Position numbers and translations under genes: made by a program
The notes under the pieces: generated by a model
Told to the model about the DNA's origin: nothing
Databases searched by the model: none
Seen by the model: only the letters and a program-made list of their open reading frames with translations
Assembly: GCA_947449035.1 (NCBI GenBank)
Contig: CANFQC010000002.1
Location: 40,482-104,481, forward strand
Source of the DNA: Actinomycetota bacterium
Lineage (GTDB): Bacteria; Actinomycetota; Actinomycetes; S36-B12
Length of the DNA stretch: 64,000 bases
Direction: 5' to 3'
Shown here: piece by piece, positions 39,237 through 47,875 of the stretch
Numbering within the stretch: position 1 is the stretch's first letter
Layout of the letters: each line of letters opens with the position of its first letter

Positions 39237-40633
39237 CATCGACACCGCAGAACGTGACCGAGTCCGGATACGACGCACTTGCCGACAAGGCACGCGATCA
39301 CCTCTGGATGCACTTCACCCGTCACTCCGTGTACTACGAGGGCGGCCACGTGCCGATCATTGTCAAGGGCGACGGCTGCTACATCTGGGATGACCAAGGT
39401 CGCAAATACTTCGATGGCCTCTCGGGTCTTTTCACAGTTCAGGTCGGCCATGGTCGAAAGGAGCTCGGTGCCGCTGCAGCCAAGCAGATGGAAGAATTGG
39501 CCTACTTCCCGATCTGGTCGTACGCGCATCGTCCCGCAATCGAGCTTGCTGAGCGCTTGGCACACTACGCACCGGGTGATCTCAACCGAGTCTTCTTCAC
39601 CAGCGGTGGTGGCGAGGCTGTCGAAACCGCATGGAAGCTCGCCAAGCAGTACTTCAAACTGACCGGCAAACCCACCAAGCACAAGGTGATCAGCCGCAAC
39701 GTGGCGTACCACGGCACACCTCAGGGTGCTTTGAGTATCACGGGCATTCCCGTCGCGAAGATTCCCTTTGAACCGCTGGTTCCCGGTGGCGTGAAGGTGC
39801 CCAACACCAACTTCTACCGCGCTCCCGACAACCTGCGCGATGATGAAAAGGCCTTTGGCCGCTGGGCCGCCGATCGCATCGCCGAAGCCATTGAGTTCGA
39901 GGGTCCCGACAGCGTCGCGGCCGTGTTCCTTGAGCCTGTCCAGAATTCCGGCGGCTGCTTCCCGCCGCCCCCCGGATACCTCGAGCGGGTGCGCGAAATC
40001 TGCGACGAGTACGACGTGCTCATGGTCGCCGACGAGACCATTTGCGCATTCGGCCGCATCGGCGACATGTTCGCGATGAAGCGCTTCGGCGTAGATCCCG
40101 ACATCATTACCTGCGCCAAGGGCATGACGTCGGGTTACGCAGGTCTAGGCGCGATGATCGCAAGCGAGCGACTCTTCGAGCCCTTCAAGCACGGCACCAC
40201 CTCATTCCTGCACGGCTATACCTGGGGTGGCCACCCGATGGCAGCAGCTGTTGCCATGGCAAACCTCGACATCTTCGAGCGCGAGGACATCAACGGGAAC
40301 GTCCGTCGTAACGAGGGTGCCTTCCTGGCCACCCTCAACAAGCTGCGTGACCTCAACATCGTCGGCGATGTTCGTGGCATGGGCTACTTCTACGGAATCG
40401 AGCTCGTCAAGGACAAGGTCACGCGCGAGACCTTCAACGATGATGAGGCCGAGCGCCTGCTGCGCGGTTTCCTGTCGAAGGCACTGTTCGACGCTGGTCT
40501 GTACTGCCGCGCCGACGATCGAGGCGACCCGGTCGTGCAGCTCGCTCCCCCACTGATCGCGGGCCAGAAGGAATTCGATGAGATCGAGGGCATCTTGCGC
40601 TCGGTGCTCACTGAAGCCTGGACAATCCTCTGA
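39233..40633 (+). CDS. Class III omega-aminotransferase (putrescine or beta-alanine : pyruvate type)
   Basis: 466 aa PLP enzyme moving a terminal amino group to pyruvate. Motifs: FFTSGGGEAVETAWKLAKQYF, RNVAYHGTPQGALSITGI, EPVQNSGG, MVADETICAFGRIGDMF and PLP lysine in CAKGMTSGYAGLGAM. The family covers putrescine, beta-alanine and taurine/hypotaurine-pyruvate aminotransferases. With patD divergent, putrescine to 4-aminobutanal is favoured; beta-alanine would instead supply the missing step before mmsA. Only biochemistry can settle which. ATGA coupling to the lrp gene. Confidence 0.9.
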   Translation: MTSTPQNVTESGYDALADKARDHLWMHFTRHSVYYEGGHVPIIVKGDGCYIWDDQGRKYFDGLSGLFTVQVGHGRKELGAAAAKQMEELAYFPIWSYAHRPAIELAERLAHYAPGDLNRVFFTSGGGEAVETAWKLAKQYFKLTGKPTKHKVISRNVAYHGTPQGALSITGIPVAKIPFEPLVPGGVKVPNTNFYRAPDNLRDDEKAFGRWAADRIAEAIEFEGPDSVAAVFLEPVQNSGGCFPPPPGYLERVREICDEYDVLMVADETICAFGRIGDMFAMKRFGVDPDIITCAKGMTSGYAGLGAMIASERLFEPFKHGTTSFLHGYTWGGHPMAAAVAMANLDIFEREDINGNVRRNEGAFLATLNKLRDLNIVGDVRGMGYFYGIELVKDKVTRETFNDDEAERLLRGFLSKALFDAGLYCRADDRGDPVVQLAPPLIAGQKEFDEIEGILRSVLTEAWTIL

Positions 40634-41304
40634 GCGGCAACGACATCAACGTACCCGGGTCCACTCCACGGACCCGGGTACGTCGCATTCCAGATAACGC
40701 GGTCAATGACATTGCCAGACTTCATCACGTTCTCGACTCCGGTCTCGTGGCCCACGTAGCCGTCATCACAGATGGCCAACCGTTCGTTATTCCGGTTGCT
40801 TACGCGCGCAGGGGTAACGAGGTGCTTTTTCACGGTTCCAGCGCATCGCGCCTCTTCACTTCACTTGCTGACGGACAGCCGACCTGCCTGACTGTCACGC
40901 TGCTCGATGGCCTCGTGCTGGCACGGAGTGCATTCGAGTCAAGCATGAACTACCGCTCAGCAATGGTGATCGGCATAGCCCGCCGACTTGAAGGTGATGA
41001 CGAACTCGATGCACTTCGAGTCATCACCGAACATCTCATTCCTGGCAGGTGGCAGGACATTCGTCAACCCGCGGCAAAGGAGCGCGCAGCCACGATAACT
41101 CTCGCTCTTAGCTTGGATGAGTGCTCCGTGAAAATGCGCACTGGCGGACCTGACGATGTTCCCTCGGATCTCACTGACCCCGTGTACTCGCAGGTGTGGG
41201 GCGGCCACGTTCCACTCGTCGAGTCATTCGGCCCACCGGTGCCCGATGAGCATTGTGATGCTGATACGCCTGTACCTTCGTATGTGCTGAACTGGCGGCG
41301 CTAG
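40630..41304 (+). CDS. PNPOx-like FMN-binding split-barrel protein, start codon uncertain
   Basis: Pyridoxamine 5'-phosphate oxidase-related family (FMN/F420-binding split barrel), function unknown. The only standard start is GTG at 40747 (185 aa, VAHVAVITDGQPFVIP). The reading frame is open from 40615, however, and encodes RTRVRRIPDNAVNDIARLHH and VLDSGLVAHV, which look like the conserved family N-terminus. No ATG, GTG or TTG lies in 40615-40746. A CTG at 40630, overlapping the aminotransferase stop as CTGA, would give 224 aa starting LSGNDINVPG. I list the longer form. The family often occurs beside class III aminotransferases. Confidence 0.65.
   Translation: MSGNDINVPGSTPRTRVRRIPDNAVNDIARLHHVLDSGLVAHVAVITDGQPFVIPVAYARRGNEVLFHGSSASRLFTSLADGQPTCLTVTLLDGLVLARSAFESSMNYRSAMVIGIARRLEGDDELDALRVITEHLIPGRWQDIRQPAAKERAATITLALSLDECSVKMRTGGPDDVPSDLTDPVYSQVWGGHVPLVESFGPPVPDEHCDADTPVPSYVLNWRR
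40649..40683. repeat. Perfect 14 bp inverted repeat just after the aminotransferase gene
   Basis: ACGTACCCGGGTCC and its complement are separated by a 7 nt loop. The hairpin starts 16 nt after the aminotransferase stop, where a terminator would be expected, yet it falls inside the open, homology-supported 5' part of the next gene. It may terminate most transcripts, or regulate initiation of the PNPOx-like gene. Confidence 0.7.
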
Positions 41305-41309
41305 CCCGA

Positions 41310-42485
41310 TTACCGGTACGCGGCAATACCCGTCAGCGCCTCGCCGATCACCAACGTGTGCATTTCATTCGTACCCTCGTAGGTGTAGACCGACTCGAGG
41401 TTGTTCATATGCCGGATTATCGGGTATTCCAGGGTGATGCCGTTACCGCCCAGGATATTGCGGCATTCGCGAGCAATCGCCAAGGCTTCGCGGGCGTTGT
41501 TGAGCTTGCCCAGGCTGACCTGCTCGGGCTTGAGCAGGTGCTCGTCCTTCAAGCGGCCCAGATGCAACGCGAGGAGCATGCCCTTTCCGAGTTCGAGGGT
41601 CATGTCAGCGAGCTTCTTCTGCGTCATCTGATAACCGGCAATCGGCTTGTCGAATTGAACGCGATCAACCGAGTATGCGATCGCAGTCTCCAAGCAGTCG
41701 CGCGCTGCGCCCAAGGTGCCGAAGGCGATACCGAATCGAGCCTCGTTCAGGCACGACAGCGGGCCCTTGAGGCCCTTGACATTCGGCAGCATTGCCGACT
41801 CCGGCAGCCGGACATTGTTGAAGACGAGCTCGCTGGTCACCGAGGCGCGCAGTGACATTTTCTTATGAATGAGGTTCGCCGTGAAGCCCGGTGTGTTGGT
41901 CGGGACAACGAATCCACGGATACCGTCATCGGTCTGTGCCCACACCACAGCAACATCGGCGACGTTTCCGTTGGTGATCCACATCTTCGAGCCGTTGAGG
42001 ATCCAGTCACTTCCGTCGCGCTTGGCGTTGGTGATCATGCCCGAGGGGTTGGAGCCGAAATCGGCCTCGGTAAGGCCAAAGCATCCAATGGCCTCGCCCG
42101 CGGCCATGCGCGGAAGCCACTCTTGCTTGTGCTCCTCAGAACCCCAGGCCCAGATACCGAACATCGCTAGTGACCCCTGAACGCTCACGAGGGAGCGAAG
42201 ACCTGAATCGCCAGCCTCGAGTTCGAGGCAGGCGAGGCCGTAGGCCACCGCAGAGGTACCGGCGCAGCCGTAGCCCTCCAGGTGCATACCCATAACTCCG
42301 AGGTCGCCGAGCTCCTTGGCCAGCTCGCGTGCTGGGATATCGCCGGACTCGAACCAGTCAGCGATGTCCGGCTTGATTCGATTATCGACATACGAGCGCA
42401 CGACGTCGCGCATCATCCGCTCCTCCTCCGTGAGGAGGTGGTCGATGGCAAACAGGCCGAAGGGTGACTGCTTGGCAATAGCCAT
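41310..42485 (-). CDS. gcdH: Glutaryl-CoA dehydrogenase
   Basis: FAD acyl-CoA dehydrogenase that oxidises and decarboxylates glutaryl-CoA to crotonyl-CoA. The 391 aa protein has the LTEADFGSNPSGM and KMWITNGNVADV flavin motifs and CLNEARFGIAFGTLGAARDC, typical of the GCDH clade. The catalytic Glu in YEGTNEMH falls at residue 370. It pairs with the CoA-transferase and GntR genes upstream. Its stop is 5 nt from the convergent PNPOx-like gene. Confidence 0.93.
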   Translation of the reverse strand: MAIAKQSPFGLFAIDHLLTEEERMMRDVVRSYVDNRIKPDIADWFESGDIPARELAKELGDLGVMGMHLEGYGCAGTSAVAYGLACLELEAGDSGLRSLVSVQGSLAMFGIWAWGSEEHKQEWLPRMAAGEAIGCFGLTEADFGSNPSGMITNAKRDGSDWILNGSKMWITNGNVADVAVVWAQTDDGIRGFVVPTNTPGFTANLIHKKMSLRASVTSELVFNNVRLPESAMLPNVKGLKGPLSCLNEARFGIAFGTLGAARDCLETAIAYSVDRVQFDKPIAGYQMTQKKLADMTLELGKGMLLALHLGRLKDEHLLKPEQVSLGKLNNAREALAIARECRNILGGNGITLEYPIIRHMNNLESVYTYEGTNEMHTLVIGEALTGIAAYR

Positions 42486-42522
42486 GGTGACTCCTGGGTG
42501 TCGGGTGGCGCTAGCCTAGCAG

Positions 42523-42536
42523 GATTGGATCCAATC
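42523..42536. promoter_or_regulatory. GntR-type palindrome upstream of gcdH
   Basis: GATTGGATCCAATC is a perfect 14 bp palindrome 37 bp ahead of the gcdH start, in the 56 bp gap after the GntR gene. It shares ATTG-ATCCAAT with the site before the CoA-transferase gene. The form matches the TTGnATnCAA-like operators of FCD-type GntR repressors. Confidence 0.65.
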
Positions 42537-42541
42537 TGTGG

Positions 42542-43189
42542 CTACTCGGCGAGTTGTGTACCCAGAACCTGGACCGAGTGGCTCCGATGGACCTCATGTG
42601 CGGCGATGGCCGCCTCAGGATCTCGTGCGTCCAGAGCCGCGAGGATGTGGCGGTGCTCTCCGTCGATACGGGCCCGGTTCACCTCACTTCGGAAGTAGAT
42701 CGCCCGATAGACATCGGTGGCGTCCCATAACTGCTGAAGCACCCGAACCAGGCGCGGCATGGCAGAACGCTCGAAAATCGCGAAATGAAAGGCCCTGTTG
42801 GCGATAGTCAGTGATTCCAGATCGCCCTCCCCCGATGATTGCTCAACTTGGCCCAGCAGCCCACGCAACTGTTCGAGGTCTTCGTCCGTGAGAGTCGATA
42901 CTGCAGCCCGTAATGCCTCGGCTTCCAGCAGTGAACGAAGTCGATAGACCTCCGTGAGGTCATCAACACTGAGTTCCATCACGAAGTAGCCTCGATGAGG
43001 GTGGTAGGTGACCAATCCCTCCCCTTCAAGGATTTTCAGCGCCTCCCGAAGCGGAACTCGGCTGACTCCATATCTGTGCGCCAAGGACTCCTGAACCACT
43101 TGGCTACCAGGAGCTAAGACACCCAGAACGATGTCGGCACGGAGTTCTCGTAGTACCGCCTCCTGCGCTGTTGGCGACTTGGCGGTCAT
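42542..43189 (-). CDS. GntR family regulator, FCD (FadR/VanR) subfamily
   Basis: 215 aa. N-terminal winged helix: LGVLAPGSQVVQESLAHRYGVSRVPLREALKILEGEGLV. The C-terminal FCD all-helical ligand domain carries EVYRLRSLLEAEALRAAV and HRHILAALDARDPEAAIAAHEVH with the usual metal-binding His/Asp. Located between gcdG-like and gcdH genes; overlaps the CoA-transferase stop by 4 nt. Glutarate or glutaryl-CoA is the likely effector (inference from neighbours). Confidence 0.93.
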   Translation of the reverse strand: MTAKSPTAQEAVLRELRADIVLGVLAPGSQVVQESLAHRYGVSRVPLREALKILEGEGLVTYHPHRGYFVMELSVDDLTEVYRLRSLLEAEALRAAVSTLTDEDLEQLRGLLGQVEQSSGEGDLESLTIANRAFHFAIFERSAMPRLVRVLQQLWDATDVYRAIYFRSEVNRARIDGEHRHILAALDARDPEAAIAAHEVHRSHSVQVLGTQLAE

Positions 43190-44316
43190 GGGGTCAAGCC
43201 GAGAAGTTCAAGCACTTCGTCACGGTCGCTGCCGACGGACGGGGGTGCGAGGTCGTAGGTCACCGGCGTAGTTCCCAGGTTCACCGGATTCGCTACCTGA
43301 ACACTGCCACCGACCCGCCGCGCAGGCTCGAGCCCGAGTGATTCAGCCAACGTGAATGCCTGCGCGATGTCATTTATCGGACCGCAGGGGACGCCAACTC
43401 GAGTGAGTTCGGTCTGCCAGTGGTCGGCGCCATGAGCACCAAGAGCCTGGGCGAGAATCCGCCCGAGCTCTTCCCTGTTGGCGACCCGGTCAGTATTCGT
43501 GGAGAACCGACCATCACTCGCGAGCGCGGCGAGTCCGAGCACGTCGACAAGACGGCTGAATTGTCCGTCGTTACCAACAGCGATGATCATCGAGCGGTCG
43601 GCGGTCGGGTACACCTCATAAGGCGAAATTGACGGATGCGCATTCCCCATGAAGGTCGGAACGACGCCTGCACCGGCAAATGCAGAGGTCTGATTCACCA
43701 TGCTCGAGAGCAACGCCCCGAGAAGAGAGACCTCGATCAACTGCCCCTGCCCTGTGCGATCGCGGTGATGCAAGGCGGCCAACACGGCTACCGAGAGATG
43801 AAGCCCAGTCAGTACATCGACGACAGCCACGCCCGCCTTTGTCGGCTCGTGGGTGCCGGTGATACTCATCAGGCCGCCCATGGCCTGAACGAGTAGGTCG
43901 TATCCGGGTAGATCCCGACCTTCTCCCGAGCCGAATCCACTGATTGAGCCGTAGATCACCGATGGGTTGATGGCACTGACCGCCGAGTAATCAAGGCCGA
44001 AACTCTTGAGCCCGCCAGGCTTGAAGTTCTCGATCATCACATCGCACCGCACTGCCAACTGGCGCGCGATAATCGCGTCAGCGTCATCGGAGATATCGAG
44101 GTCGATCGACAGCTTGTTTCGATTTACGCCCTCGAAATAGGTGCTCTGCCCTGACGGGGCGAACGGCGGGCCCCAGGCCCTGGTGTCATCACCGCTGCCA
44201 GGCCGTTCAACCTTGATGACGGTTGCCCCGAGATCGCCGAGGAGCATGGTGGCGTACGGGCCGGCCAGGACACGCGAGAAGTCCGCCACCACGATTCCAG
44301 CCAAGGCTCCAGCCAT
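43186..44316 (-). CDS. CaiB/BaiF-type CoA-transferase, probable succinyl-CoA:glutarate CoA-transferase
   Basis: 376 aa family III CoA-transferase. The fold signature is ADFSRVLAGPYATMLLGDLGATVIKVE and the catalytic Asp should be the one in GYDLLVQAMGG. I start at the ATG at 44316 (MAGALAGIVVADFSRV), the usual N-terminus, rather than 10 codons earlier, because the earlier one would place a regulator site inside the coding region. A CoA-transferase next to glutaryl-CoA dehydrogenase matches the gcdG-gcdH pair of Pseudomonas putida, so glutarate activation is the best guess. Confidence 0.9.
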   Translation of the reverse strand: MAGALAGIVVADFSRVLAGPYATMLLGDLGATVIKVERPGSGDDTRAWGPPFAPSGQSTYFEGVNRNKLSIDLDISDDADAIIARQLAVRCDVMIENFKPGGLKSFGLDYSAVSAINPSVIYGSISGFGSGEGRDLPGYDLLVQAMGGLMSITGTHEPTKAGVAVVDVLTGLHLSVAVLAALHHRDRTGQGQLIEVSLLGALLSSMVNQTSAFAGAGVVPTFMGNAHPSISPYEVYPTADRSMIIAVGNDGQFSRLVDVLGLAALASDGRFSTNTDRVANREELGRILAQALGAHGADHWQTELTRVGVPCGPINDIAQAFTLAESLGLEPARRVGGSVQVANPVNLGTTPVTYDLAPPSVGSDRDEVLELLGLTP

Positions 44317-44322
44317 GGCCGA

Positions 44323-44334
44323 ATTGTATCCAAT
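44323..44334. promoter_or_regulatory. GntR-type site upstream of the CoA-transferase gene
   Basis: ATTGTATCCAAT differs from the gcdH-proximal site (ATTGGATCCAAT) at one position. It lies 6 bp before the chosen CoA-transferase start, so a bound repressor would block initiation of the CoA-transferase-gntR unit. Confidence 0.6.
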
Positions 44335-44361
44335 CCATGTGACCATGGTCGAGGTTCGGGT

Positions 44362-44715
44362 CTACCCCAGATGCTCGTTAATGACGTAGACCTTGCGCAC
44401 CGTCTCGTGGACGTGCCAGGTACCTACCCAGCCCATGGGCGTCACGAGAACGTCTCCCGCTCGGTAGTCGATGGAACCAGCGGAATCCTCGATCGTGAAA
44501 CGCCCGGCGAGGACGACACAACTCTCGGTGAATGTGTCGCGACGTGAGCTGAAGGAGCCAGGCGTGCACTCCCACAGCCCCACCTCGATTCCGGGGGTTT
44601 CCCAGATCGCCACGGACCTCTCCCGGACACCATCGGTGAGCGCAGTCGGCTTGGGTGCCCACTCCCCTAGATCTGCGTCCAAGGTGGCAATTGAGGCAAT
44701 CTGCGTGATGTCCAT
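44362..44715 (-). CDS. Cupin-domain protein (DUF861/cupin_3 type)
   Basis: 117 aa single-domain cupin: WECTPGSFSSRRDTFTESCVVLAGRFTIED, then YRAGDVLVTPMGWVGTWHVHETVRKVYVI. This is the (S)-ureidoglycine aminohydrolase/EutQ-like cupin class, frequently next to PuuB-like oxidases in amine catabolic loci. The usual His ligands are only partly present (HVHE late in the domain). Enzyme or sensor role is unknown. The start follows the copy 2 FAD oxidase stop by 3 nt, so the two are co-translated. Confidence 0.8.
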   Translation of the reverse strand: MDITQIASIATLDADLGEWAPKPTALTDGVRERSVAIWETPGIEVGLWECTPGSFSSRRDTFTESCVVLAGRFTIEDSAGSIDYRAGDVLVTPMGWVGTWHVHETVRKVYVINEHLG

Positions 44716-44718
44716 TGA

Positions 44719-46125
44719 TCAATCCCTTCCGGCAATACGTGCGGCAATCTGGGCGGAACGCGAAGTCTGGGCGGCCCCACGACGACGTTCTGAGCGATCC
44801 GCGGACCTGAACATCGTGTAAAGACCATGGACTCCCAACCACCGGAATGGCTCAGGCTCCCACCGCCGGACGCGTCGATTCACCCAAGGCAAACCGACCT
44901 CCTCGAATTCATCAGTGGATCCGTTCTGAGCGAGGATCAACCCACGAAGCGTGCGCGCTGCCAGATTAGATGTCGCCACGCCCATGCCGACATAGCCGCC
45001 AGCCCAACCGATACCCGTGCTTGGATCCAGGCCGACGGTCGCGCACCAATCACGAGGCACGCCAAGCACGCCGCACCATGCGTGATCGATCCGGGTACCC
45101 GACAGGACTGGGAACATGCGTACGAGAATCTCTTCAAGCATTTCGATAGTGCGTTCTTGCGTTTGCCCGTTGATGTCAGTCGCCGAGCCGAATCGATACG
45201 GAAGTCCGCGCCCGCCTATAGCAATTCGACCGTCTCGAGTGCGCTGCGCATACATATAACCGTGGGCCGCATCACCAAGAGTCTCGTAGCCATTCCAGCC
45301 AATGTTCGCCCATTGCTCCGCAGAAAGTGGCTCGGTGGCAATCATCGCGCTGTTCATGGGAAGCCACTCGCGACGATGGCCCTTGATGCCAGCCGTGAAT
45401 CCCTCAGTGGCGCGAATGACGTAGTCGGCCTTCACGACACCTCGATCTGTCACCACCTGATGAGGGTTGATCTCCAGCACGGTTGTGCGTTCGCAGATTC
45501 GTGCGCCAAGCCCTTCCACAATGCGAGCGAGACCCTGAACGAGCTTGGCAGGTTGAATGCGCGCAGCATGCGGAGTAAATGACGAACAATGCGCGTCGGC
45601 CACCTCAACCCGAGCCTTGGTCTCTGCCTGGTCCAGGAAAACGAGATCAGGTGCTGATACTCCCCAGTCAGCCTCATGCTCCATGTACTCTCGAACGCGA
45701 ACCGCCTGGGAAGCGGTCGTGGCCACCTGCAGAGAGCCGCCTTTCACGATGTCTGCGTTGATGCCCTCACGGTCACACACATCAATAACCTCATCAACGG
45801 TGGCCCACATAGCCCTTTGCAAGTCGATAACTGACTGCCGACCGCTTCTCTCGGCGTAGCGCTCACGCGACCAGCCCATCTCACCGCTCAGCCAGCCACC
45901 GTTTCGCCCGGATGCGCCAAAACCCGCAAATTCCTTCTCGAGTATCACGATGCGTAGGGAGGGATCGGACTTCATTAGGTAGTACGCCGTCCAGAGCCCG
46001 GTATAGCCAGCGCCCACGATGGCAATGTCGCACTGCACGTCACCTTCAAGCGACGGCCGATACCCGGGGGTGCCGCCGATGTCTCCGTACCAAAAGGAGA
46101 CTTCCCCATTAACCCTTGCGGTCAC
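44719..46125 (-). CDS. FAD-dependent amine oxidoreductase (PuuB-like), copy 2
   Basis: 468 aa DAO-fold flavoprotein. FAD motif DIAIVGAGYTGLWTAYYLMK, then GFGASGRNGGW, and C-terminal GWAGGYVGMGVATSNLAARTL. Same family as copy 1 but clearly diverged, so they may oxidise different amines (for example putrescine and cadaverine derivatives). It is upstream of the cupin and the glutarate genes, all leftward, and a product such as a glutarate-semialdehyde precursor would fit. Confidence 0.86.
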   Translation of the reverse strand: MTARVNGEVSFWYGDIGGTPGYRPSLEGDVQCDIAIVGAGYTGLWTAYYLMKSDPSLRIVILEKEFAGFGASGRNGGWLSGEMGWSRERYAERSGRQSVIDLQRAMWATVDEVIDVCDREGINADIVKGGSLQVATTASQAVRVREYMEHEADWGVSAPDLVFLDQAETKARVEVADAHCSSFTPHAARIQPAKLVQGLARIVEGLGARICERTTVLEINPHQVVTDRGVVKADYVIRATEGFTAGIKGHRREWLPMNSAMIATEPLSAEQWANIGWNGYETLGDAAHGYMYAQRTRDGRIAIGGRGLPYRFGSATDINGQTQERTIEMLEEILVRMFPVLSGTRIDHAWCGVLGVPRDWCATVGLDPSTGIGWAGGYVGMGVATSNLAARTLRGLILAQNGSTDEFEEVGLPWVNRRVRRWEPEPFRWLGVHGLYTMFRSADRSERRRGAAQTSRSAQIAARIAGRD

Positions 46126-46188
46126 GAGAATCCTCCGGTCGGTCGAGCATGTCTGAGAATGCTAACGATTGCCGGACGAACTGGCCTG

Positions 46189-46758
46189 CTAATCGGTCGT
46201 GGGCGCCGCCGCAGTTCGCTTCTTGATCGTATTGGTTGCCACGGAACTGATGATGCGGACCAACACGGCGATAAAGGCGATGTCAATGCCCATCTGGACC
46301 ATCGCCGTCGCACGCGCTGACGTGGTGACCGGGGTGATATCGCCGAAACCTACCGTCGCCAGAATCGTCAGAGCAAAGTAGTAGGCACTGAAGTGGTCAA
46401 GCTTCTCGCTAAACGAACTGGGGTCTGCCGTTGATTCCATGACATAGATGGCAGCAAAGACTGCGAGGAACATCGTCGCGATGAGAATGAGAGCCTCAAT
46501 TGCCGCCAACTGTGGAAACTTTGATCGCTTGATCTTCTTCAGCTGCCGACGGAAATACCAGATGTACAACGCACCAAAGGCCACGACCACGAGGATGGGG
46601 CCGGCGAGATCGACTCCTGGAGTTTCGGGGACCACCGATAGGGCAAGTGCGATCACGACAAAGCCGATGAGAATTCGAAGTACCGAACCCCCGATGATGC
46701 GGTAATGCTCGCCTCTGGGCAGATCGGAGAACTTGGGAATAGGCACCTCATCAACCAT
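46189..46758 (-). CDS. Two-pore-domain-like potassium channel
   Basis: 189 aa membrane protein with about four hydrophobic segments and one pore loop carrying the K+ selectivity filter TVGFGD (YYFALTILATVGFGDITPVT). A single such loop per chain means a tetramer. No cytosolic RCK domain is present. It sits between the catabolic genes and rlmN and is the last gene before the housekeeping block resumes. Confidence 0.87.
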   Translation of the reverse strand: MVDEVPIPKFSDLPRGEHYRIIGGSVLRILIGFVVIALALSVVPETPGVDLAGPILVVVAFGALYIWYFRRQLKKIKRSKFPQLAAIEALILIATMFLAVFAAIYVMESTADPSSFSEKLDHFSAYYFALTILATVGFGDITPVTTSARATAMVQMGIDIAFIAVLVRIISSVATNTIKKRTAAAPTTD

Positions 46759-46778
46759 GGTGCCAGTGTGGCAGAGAA

Positions 46779-47873
46779 CTAGAGCGGAGCGGCGGCAAGT
46801 TGCCCGCAGGCACCGTCAATGTCGCGTCCGCGAGTATCTCGCACGGTGACCGCAATACCTCGGTCTCGCAGTGTGCGCACGAATGCCTGCTCGTCCTCAC
46901 GGCGAGAGGCTGTCCACTTGGAGCCAGGCGTGGGGTTGAGCGGAATCAGGTTCACGTGCACCAGTTGACCGCGCAAGAGGTCGGCAAGTAGTTCAGCGCG
47001 CCACACCTGGTCATTAATGTCCTTAATAAGGGCGTACTCGATGCTGATGCGTCGACCGGTGACCGACGCGTATTCCCACGCCGCATCCAGCACCTCGGAG
47101 ACCTTCCAACGGGTGTTGACCGGAACCAGGGTGTCGCGAAGCTTGTCATCGGGAGTGTGCAAGGACACAGCCAAAGTCACGGGAAGCTTCTCCTGCGCCA
47201 GCTGGCGAATCTGGGGCACGAGACCAACAGTGGAGACCGTGATTCCGCGAGCGCTCATACCGAGCCCGGCGGGGGGATCTTCAACCAGACGTCGGACTGC
47301 GCGCACCACCGCGTTGTAGTTCGCGAGCGGCTCCCCCATGCCCATGAACACGACATTCGAAACCCGACCGACGCCGCCTTGGATATCCCCACGCGCCAAT
47401 GCACGTGCGCCGGCGATTACCTGTTCAACGATTTCGCCAGTCGAGAGATTTCGAGTCAGACCTGCTTGTCCGGTGGCACAGAACGGACAGTTCATCCCGC
47501 ATCCGGCCTGCGATGAGATGCACATAGTTGCGCGGTCGGGATAGCGCATGAGCACGGTCTCAACCAGGGCACCGTCATGAAGTTTGAAGAGAGTCTTCAC
47601 CGTGGTGCCGTTATCGCAATCAATGGCACGGATGGGATCAAGCAAGCGCGGGAGTAAGTGCGTGCCGATGAGTTCCTTGGCGGGTGCAGGGATATCACTC
47701 CACTGCGTAGGGTCATCACTCAGCCGCCCCAGCCAGTGATTCGAGACCTGGTCGGCGCGGAAGGCAGGTAGACCAATCTCAGCCATAGCAGCGCGCCGCT
47801 GCTCACGGTCAAGATCCATGAGATGACGAGGAGGCTTGCCACGCCGTGGTGCCTCAAAGACAAGATCCACCAT
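46779..47873 (-). CDS. rlmN: 23S rRNA (A2503-C2)/tRNA (A37-C2) methyltransferase
   Basis: Radical SAM methyltransferase. The CxxxCxxC cluster reads CGMNCPFC within [18 protein letters not shown]. Downstream are [18 protein letters not shown] and [14 protein letters not shown]. 364 aa, normal. Its start is 2 nt after the cdsA stop, the usual cdsA-rlmN pairing. Confidence 0.96.
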   Translation of the reverse strand: MVDLVFEAPRRGKPPRHLMDLDREQRRAAMAEIGLPAFRADQVSNHWLGRLSDDPTQWSDIPAPAKELIGTHLLPRLLDPIRAIDCDNGTTVKTLFKLHDGALVETVLMRYPDRATMCISSQAGCGMNCPFCATGQAGLTRNLSTGEIVEQVIAGARALARGDIQGGVGRVSNVVFMGMGEPLANYNAVVRAVRRLVEDPPAGLGMSARGITVSTVGLVPQIRQLAQEKLPVTLAVSLHTPDDKLRDTLVPVNTRWKVSEVLDAAWEYASVTGRRISIEYALIKDINDQVWRAELLADLLRGQLVHVNLIPLNPTPGSKWTASRREDEQAFVRTLRDRGIAVTVRDTRGRDIDGACGQLAAAPL

Positions 47874-47875
47874 GG

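Noticed and set aside
40649..40683. Simple terminator after the aminotransferase
   Set aside because: Not accepted as the only explanation because family-like coding sequence runs through the right arm and onwards; kept as an inverted repeat with open function.
44827..45582. 251 aa rightward open frame antisense to the second FAD oxidase
   Set aside because: No recognisable motif; the oxidase with FAD motifs at both ends occupies the same DNA.
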